From: Candidatus Lithacetigena glycinireducens | Lineage (GTDB): Bacteria > Coprothermobacterota > HKB111 | Length of the DNA stretch: 7,110 nucleotides | Assembly: GCA_018725485.1 (NCBI GenBank) | Contig: QLUP01000050.1 | Location: forward strand, 1 to 7,110 | Reading direction: 5' to 3' | Shown here: positions 5,182-7,110 of the stretch, piece after piece | How positions within the stretch are numbered: the first letter of the stretch is position 1 | Layout of the letters: every line of letters begins with the position of its first letter | Made by a program: the position numbers and the translations under genes | Notes under the pieces: model-generated | Told to the model about the DNA's origin: nothing | Database searches by the model: none | Seen by the model: only the letters and a program-made list of their open reading frames with translations

Positions 5182-6007
5182 ATTTACCTCCCTCCTCCTC
5201 GTTTGTAGAGAATTCATCTTCCCACTCTCCTCTATCGTATTTAGCATATTTGCTCGCCTCCTCTTTCATAGTTAGTTCATCCTCCCATCTCTTGTTATTA
5301 AGGTAAGTAGATGGGTGGGGTATGAATTGTCCTTTGTCTTTTCTCCACTCTACACTTTTTTTTGCTTTCTCAACTGCTGATATAATAGTGTTTGTTAATT
5401 CTTGTGATGGTTTTAGTTTATTCCATACCTTTATTGCATATGCTTTATTTACTTTTTTAGGGTATGTTTTCCAAAAAAGGTCAAAATCGCACATGTTTGT
5501 TTTTGTTTCTACTTCTGTTTCTACTTCTGTGTATACTTCTGTGTATACTTCTGTTTGCTCCGATAGGGTATCGGTAGGGTATTGATAGGGTATCGGTAGG
5601 GTATTGATAGGGTATCGGTAGGGTATTGATAGGGTATCGTAGTAGGTTAGATAGGGTATCAATAGGGTAGAATTATGTAGTTCTCCTAAATGATTGGCAA
5701 TTCCTTTGATTTGTGTTTCGCTGTATTTTGTAGTTAATTGGTATTTTAGCATATTTTTAACCCAGATTATATTATTTTCCTTATCATATCTTATGAAATC
5801 ATCTTTGACAAAGATGTTCATTATACTTTGAATATCCTTTTTTGCAAGTCCTGTCTCCTCTTGTATCAAGGACAAGGGCAAATAATATATTCCAGAGTAG
5901 TGGCTGTGGGGATTTGTTATAAGATACAGGAATAGTAATTTTTCTTGCACTGATAATTTTTTTACCTTCGGGTCAGTCCAGAAGGTATGATGTATTTGTT
6001 TGAACAT
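5165..6007 (-). CDS. Phage-type replication initiator (winged-helix, lambda-O/DnaD-like)
   Basis: A 280-aa protein. Residues 1-95 form a winged-helix type domain (FWTDPKVKKLSVQEKLLFLY, ending IIWVKNMLKYQ) like phage replisome organisers. Residues 112-148 are a low-complexity linker encoded by ten phased 11-bp DNA repeats (SIPYRYPINTLPIPYQYP). Residues 152-169 are TEVY/TEVE repeats encoded by 12-bp units. Residues 175-247 hold the common phage replication C-terminal motif: FDLFWKTYPKKVNKAYA, KVWNKLKP, GQFIPHPSTYLN and RWEDEL. It would bind the repeats, open the origin and pass the DNA to the downstream loader. SD AAGGGAGGT precedes the ATG, and the loader gene overlaps its 3' end. The closing stretch is acidic with KYDKYN-type repeats. 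The role is well supported; the exact family name is less certain. Confidence 0.9.
   Translation of the reverse strand: MFKQIHHTFWTDPKVKKLSVQEKLLFLYLITNPHSHYSGIYYLPLSLIQEETGLAKKDIQSIMNIFVKDDFIRYDKENNIIWVKNMLKYQLTTKYSETQIKGIANHLGELHNSTLLIPYLTYYDTLSIPYRYPINTLPIPYQYPTDTLSEQTEVYTEVYTEVETEVETKTNMCDFDLFWKTYPKKVNKAYAIKVWNKLKPSQELTNTIISAVEKAKKSVEWRKDKGQFIPHPSTYLNNKRWEDELTMKEEASKYAKYDRGEWEDEFSTNEEEGGKYDKYN
5511..5558 (-). repeat. 12-bp tandem repeats in the initiator linker
   Basis: Four consecutive 12-bp units of acttctgt plus four variable bases (tttct-type or gtat-type ends), encoding TEVY/TEVE. The period keeps the reading frame, unlike the neighbouring 11-bp array, so these may simply be a spacer in the protein. 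Confidence 0.8.
5565..5674 (-). repeat. Array of ten 11-bp iterons, candidate replication origin
   Basis: Ten units stand exactly 11 bases apart. Units 1-6 alternate agggtatcggt and agggtattgat, giving a 22-bp super-period. Units 7-10 are degenerate (agggtatcgta, gtaggttagat, agggtatcaat, agggtagaatt) but stay in register. Eleven is not a multiple of three, so the protein period is eleven residues (33 bp) and the conserved object is the DNA. Eleven bases is about one helical turn, so sites would face the same side of the helix. Iterons inside the initiator gene are known from lambda O and related phages. Confidence 0.85.
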
Positions 6008-6018
6008 ACCTACCTCCC

Positions 6019-6225
6019 TTATCCCTCCTCTTTTATTTTTATGCTTTCTGTCCCGTAGGGTATTGATAGGGTATCAATAGAGCATCGGTGTGGTATTGAT
6101 AAGGGGTTGATTTTACTTTCCTCTTTTTTTCTTTTCCACATTGGGATTTTGCATCTGGGACATTGCTTGGGGGATTTTACCCTTGTTTCCCACTCATATT
6201 TACAACTTCTGCATTTTGCAATCAT
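6019..6225 (-). CDS. Small zinc-ribbon protein 2, with an iteron-encoded tail
   Basis: A 68-aa protein with Cys5, Cys8, Cys22 and Cys25 (KCRSCKYEW and KQCPRCK), a compact zinc ribbon. It is a paralog of the protein at 6494-6673 (shared C-x2-C-x3-W, QCPRCK). Such proteins often bind nucleic acid or proteins. ATG 6225 was preferred over 6231 because AGGAGG is nine bases away rather than three; the longer form would add Met-Lys. From about residue 38 the tail (NPLSIPHRCSIDTLSIPYG) is encoded by five 11-bp repeats like those in the initiator gene, and is absent from the paralog. Its promoter is at 6261-6290. The stop lies just before the initiator's SD, so it leads the replication operon. Confidence 0.83.
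   Translation of the reverse strand: MIAKCRSCKYEWETRVKSPKQCPRCKIPMWKRKKEESKINPLSIPHRCSIDTLSIPYGTESIKIKEEG
6057..6111 (-). repeat. Second 11-bp iteron array, in the zinc-ribbon gene
   Basis: Five units at exact 11-base spacing: agggtattgat, agggtatcaat, agagcatcggt, gtggtattgat, aaggggttgat. The first two match or nearly match units of the main array about 490 bases away. They occupy the 3' end of an unrelated gene, which supports a DNA-level role. Confidence 0.8.
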
Positions 6226-6260
6226 TTTCATTTCCCTCCTTTTGTAGTAGTAGTATTAGT

Positions 6261-6290
6261 ATTATACCACAAAAAAAAAGCATTTGTCAA
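6261..6290 (-). promoter_or_regulatory. Promoter of zinc-ribbon 2 and the replication operon
   Basis: TTGACA (6290-6285) and TATAAT (6266-6261), both perfect, with an 18-base spacer containing a run of nine T. Transcription should start near 6254, about 30 bases before the zinc-ribbon start. Confidence 0.9.
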
Positions 6291-6300
6291 TACCCCGTTG
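6261..6300 (-). repeat. Promoter block, copy B of a direct repeat (copy A at 6704-6742)
   Basis: A 40-base block identical to 6704-6742 except for one extra base in the A/T run. It covers -10, spacer, -35 and GGGGTA just upstream of -35. With the paralogous zinc-ribbon genes downstream, it shows that promoter and gene were duplicated as a unit. Confidence 0.92.
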
Positions 6301-6323
6301 AATTTTTGTAGAAAAAAAACAAA

Positions 6324-6410
6324 AAGACACGAGGTCGGCAGATATTGGAAACCCCCGACAGTGGTCAGGTATATGTCGCCATATACCCTATCTACTTTCC
6401 CTCGTGTCTT
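6324..6410 (-). ncRNA. Structured element B, three-stem fold followed by a U-tract
   Basis: On the minus strand an 11-bp closing stem (6410-6400 with 6334-6324) encloses a perfect 8-bp hairpin with a GCGA tetraloop (6387-6380/6375-6368) and a 5-bp stem, GTCGG/CCGAC (6359-6355/6338-6334). The GNRA loop is read only from the minus strand, the direction of the genes. TTTTTGTTTTTTTT follows directly, so the closing stem may act as an intrinsic terminator. With the promoter at 6479-6507 this would give an RNA of about 160 nt. It matches no riboswitch class that I recognise. A terminator, an attenuator or a stable RNA are all possible. Confidence 0.55.
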
Positions 6411-6443
6411 GTATTTTAAATTAAAAGAGCCGGCTTTATTTTC

Positions 6444-6462
6444 CAAGTTTTTACCTCCTAAA
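6444..6462 (-). promoter_or_regulatory. SD-TTG leader block, copy B (copy A at 6818-6836)
   Basis: TTTAGGAGGTAAAAACTTG is shared with copy A (ATTAGGAGATAGAAACTTG) at 16 of 19 positions, and both are followed within 9-15 bases by GCCGGCT. The frame from the TTG ends after seven codons in A but stays open through fold and promoter in B, so only a short leader peptide or a non-coding role is plausible. Confidence 0.5.
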
Positions 6463-6478
6463 TTTTTACTACACTAAT

Positions 6479-6507
6479 ATTATACACTATTTTTTACCCT
6501 TTGTCAA
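6479..6507 (-). promoter_or_regulatory. Promoter upstream of structured element B
   Basis: TTGACA (6507-6502) and TATAAT (6484-6479), both perfect, with a 17-base spacer. The -35 lies in the last codons of zinc-ribbon 1 (GLDKG). Transcription should start near 6472, just before the SD-TTG leader and structured element B. Confidence 0.88.
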
Positions 6508-6673
6508 GTCCTTGTAATTTTTCCCTTTCCATTTGTGCTTTTTGCCATCGGTTATATTTTTCTTGTCTTTCTATTTCCCAGCATGTTGACTTACATCTGG
6601 GACATTGGACAGGGTTTTCTACAAGTGGTATCCAGACATATAGACACCTTAAACACTTTTTTGTTGTTTCCAT
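6494..6673 (-). CDS. Small zinc-ribbon protein 1
   Basis: A 59-aa protein with Cys7, Cys10, Cys24, Cys27 and Cys31 (KCLRCLYVW, QCPRCKSTC), a zinc ribbon, followed by a basic helical tail (EIERQEKYNRWQKAQME). It is a paralog of the protein at 6019-6225. The start at 6673 follows AAAGGAGGT by four bases. The longer frame to 6745 is rejected because it runs back through the promoter. Its own promoter is at 6704-6732, giving a leader of about 24 bases. It may act as a small regulator binding nucleic acid or host protein, but no target can be read from the sequence. Confidence 0.82.
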   Translation of the reverse strand: METTKKCLRCLYVWIPLVENPVQCPRCKSTCWEIERQEKYNRWQKAQMEREKLQGLDKG

Positions 6674-6703
6674 TATTACCTCCTTTAATAATCCTATATT
6701 AAC

Positions 6704-6732
6704 ATTATACCACAAAAAAAAGCATTTGTCAA
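6704..6732 (-). promoter_or_regulatory. Promoter of zinc-ribbon 1
   Basis: TTGACA (6732-6727) and TATAAT (6709-6704), both perfect, with a 17-base spacer containing eight T in a row. It lies in the duplicated promoter block, copy A, one base shorter than copy B. Confidence 0.9.
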
Positions 6733-6748
6733 TACCCCGTTGCATTTG

Positions 6749-6810
6749 GGGTAGGCACCAGACTAGGGCAAGGGTAGGGGATTTCTCCCCTCATTAGCCG
6801 GCGCCTACCC
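6749..6810 (-). other. Structured element A, foldable leader-like region
   Basis: On the minus strand GGGTAGGC (6810-6803) pairs with GCCTACCC (6756-6749) over eight bases. Inside is a 6-bp hairpin, AGGGGA-GAAA-TCCCCT (6791-6776), capped by a GNRA tetraloop. GGGTA of the closing stem can instead pair with TACCC next to the inner hairpin, and the distal TACCCC can pair with GGGGTA just upstream of the -35, so alternative folds exist. No U-tract follows. It occupies the same place as element B in its cassette, but the stem sequences differ. Its role is unknown; terminator-like, attenuator or protein-binding site are options. Confidence 0.45.
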
Positions 6811-6817
6811 GTTTTTG

Positions 6818-6836
6818 CAAGTTTCTATCTCCTAAT
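6818..6836 (-). promoter_or_regulatory. SD-TTG leader block, copy A
   Basis: Homolog of 6444-6462, beginning at the stop codon of the upstream gene. The TTG frame has seven codons and stops within GCCGGCTAA. The shared part is SD, AAAC, TTG and the GCCGGC palindrome (6797-6802), not a protein. Confidence 0.5.
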
Positions 6837-7110
6837 GTTTGACAAAATCATCGTCCAATGAAATAATATCATCCTCTGCGCTCTCACAGTCCTTAATTTT
6901 CAACCGCACCTTCCCATCTCTATCCTTTGCGTAGTAGAAGTATGCCTTTATCCTTCTGCCGATGGCTTCCTCGTCATCCCACTCTATCTTATTTTTTTGC
7001 ACTTCAACCCCGCCTACCGAAAGCAATAACTCTTTGCTCTCACCAGGAAAGAGCAAGACACGAATTTTCTTGCTTCCCTCTGGTTTAAGGGGTATCCAGA
7101 ATACCCATAT
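6832..7110 (-). CDS. Unrecognised acidic protein, 5'-truncated by the window edge
   Basis: Ninety-two codons are visible, in frame from base 7110 (IWVFWIPLKPEGSKK at the start of what is seen) to TAG 6834-6832. An in-window TTG at 7056 has no SD and the frame continues upstream without a stop, so the true start lies outside. The protein alternates short beta-like stretches (KKIRVLLFPG, ELLLSVGGVEV, RIKAYFYYAK, KVRLKIKD) and ends in an acidic tail (SAEDDIISLDDDFVKH). An acidic C-terminus is seen in single-strand DNA binding proteins, but the last residues do not match the usual DDDIPF type, so I make no assignment. It lies upstream of the regulatory cassettes and may belong to another transcription unit. 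Confidence 0.72.
   Translation of the reverse strand: MWVFWIPLKPEGSKKIRVLLFPGESKELLLSVGGVEVQKNKIEWDDEEAIGRRIKAYFYYAKDRDGKVRLKIKDCESAEDDIISLDDDFVKH

Noticed and set aside
5182-5247. N-terminal extension of the helicase loader
   Set aside because: It would overlap the initiator by 83 bases with no SD, while the start at 5181 has GAGGGAGGT.
5565-5674. CRISPR array
   Set aside because: The units are 11 bases, directly adjacent, without spacers, and inside a coding gene.
6228-6446. A 72-residue minus-strand frame with SD and TTG start
   Set aside because: It runs through structured element B, its U-tract and a perfect promoter, and the matching frame in cassette A stops after seven codons. Only the SD-TTG block is kept as a leader feature.
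6674-6745. N-terminal extension of zinc-ribbon 1
   Set aside because: The extension is a translation of the promoter region. The start at 6673 has a good SD.
6749-6810. Hammerhead ribozyme or tRNA-like element
   Set aside because: CTAATGA and GAAA resemble the hammerhead core, but the required G of CTGATGA is missing and GAAA is a hairpin loop. The closing stem resembles an acceptor stem, but no anticodon or T arm is present.

Overview
The window reads as part of the early or accessory region of a phage, prophage or related mobile element of a low-GC bacterium. Every convincing gene lies on the minus strand, so transcription runs from position 7110 towards 1. The host is probably bacterial: three promoters match the TTGACA / TATAAT consensus, Shine-Dalgarno (SD) sites are close to AAGGAGGTGA, and genes overlap by 4 to 23 bases. 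Arg codons are often AGA/AGG and Ile is often ATA, as in many Firmicutes-like or thermophilic lineages. No taxon can be fixed from this sequence alone.

Layout in transcription order. (1) 7110-6832: the 3' part of an unrecognised acidic gene. (2) 6836-6019: two tandem regulatory cassettes. Each has an SD-TTG-GCCGGC leader, a foldable element with a GNRA-capped hairpin, a near-identical 40-bp promoter block and a small zinc-ribbon gene. The second copy also has its own upstream promoter and a U-tract after the fold, so it could make a roughly 160-nt RNA. (3) 6007-4627: the replication module, an initiator with a winged-helix N-terminus and a phage-type C-terminal motif, then a DnaC-like AAA+ helicase loader. 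An exactly phased 11-bp repeat array lies inside the initiator gene, with a second one at the 3' end of the preceding zinc-ribbon gene. This resembles a lambda-O type origin inside the initiator gene. (4) 4630-3830: three small translationally coupled genes, two of them rich in cysteine. (5) 3829-3653: a gene-free spacer with direct repeats and hairpins. (6) 3652-894: five tandem paralogs of one coiled-coil family, the most unusual part of the window. A 43-aa ORF and a Cys/His-rich domain are inserted before the fifth copy. (7) 904-1: a 66-aa protein, a single-pass membrane protein, and the start of a hexapeptide-repeat (left-handed beta-helix) protein that runs off the window.

How the parts fit together. 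The initiator would bind the 11-bp repeats and recruit the loader, which would deliver the host or phage replicative helicase. The zinc-ribbon genes upstream may belong to this early control layer. The five coiled-coil paralogs share a short N-terminal motif and a roughly 75-residue C-terminal domain with two invariant cysteines, and differ in the length and phase of a Trp/Ala heptad region. Each copy's conserved C-terminus (REVK/KEVK) also encodes the SD for the next gene, so the array can grow or shrink by whole units. I do not recognise the function of this family. The array is the best candidate in the window for an undescribed system.
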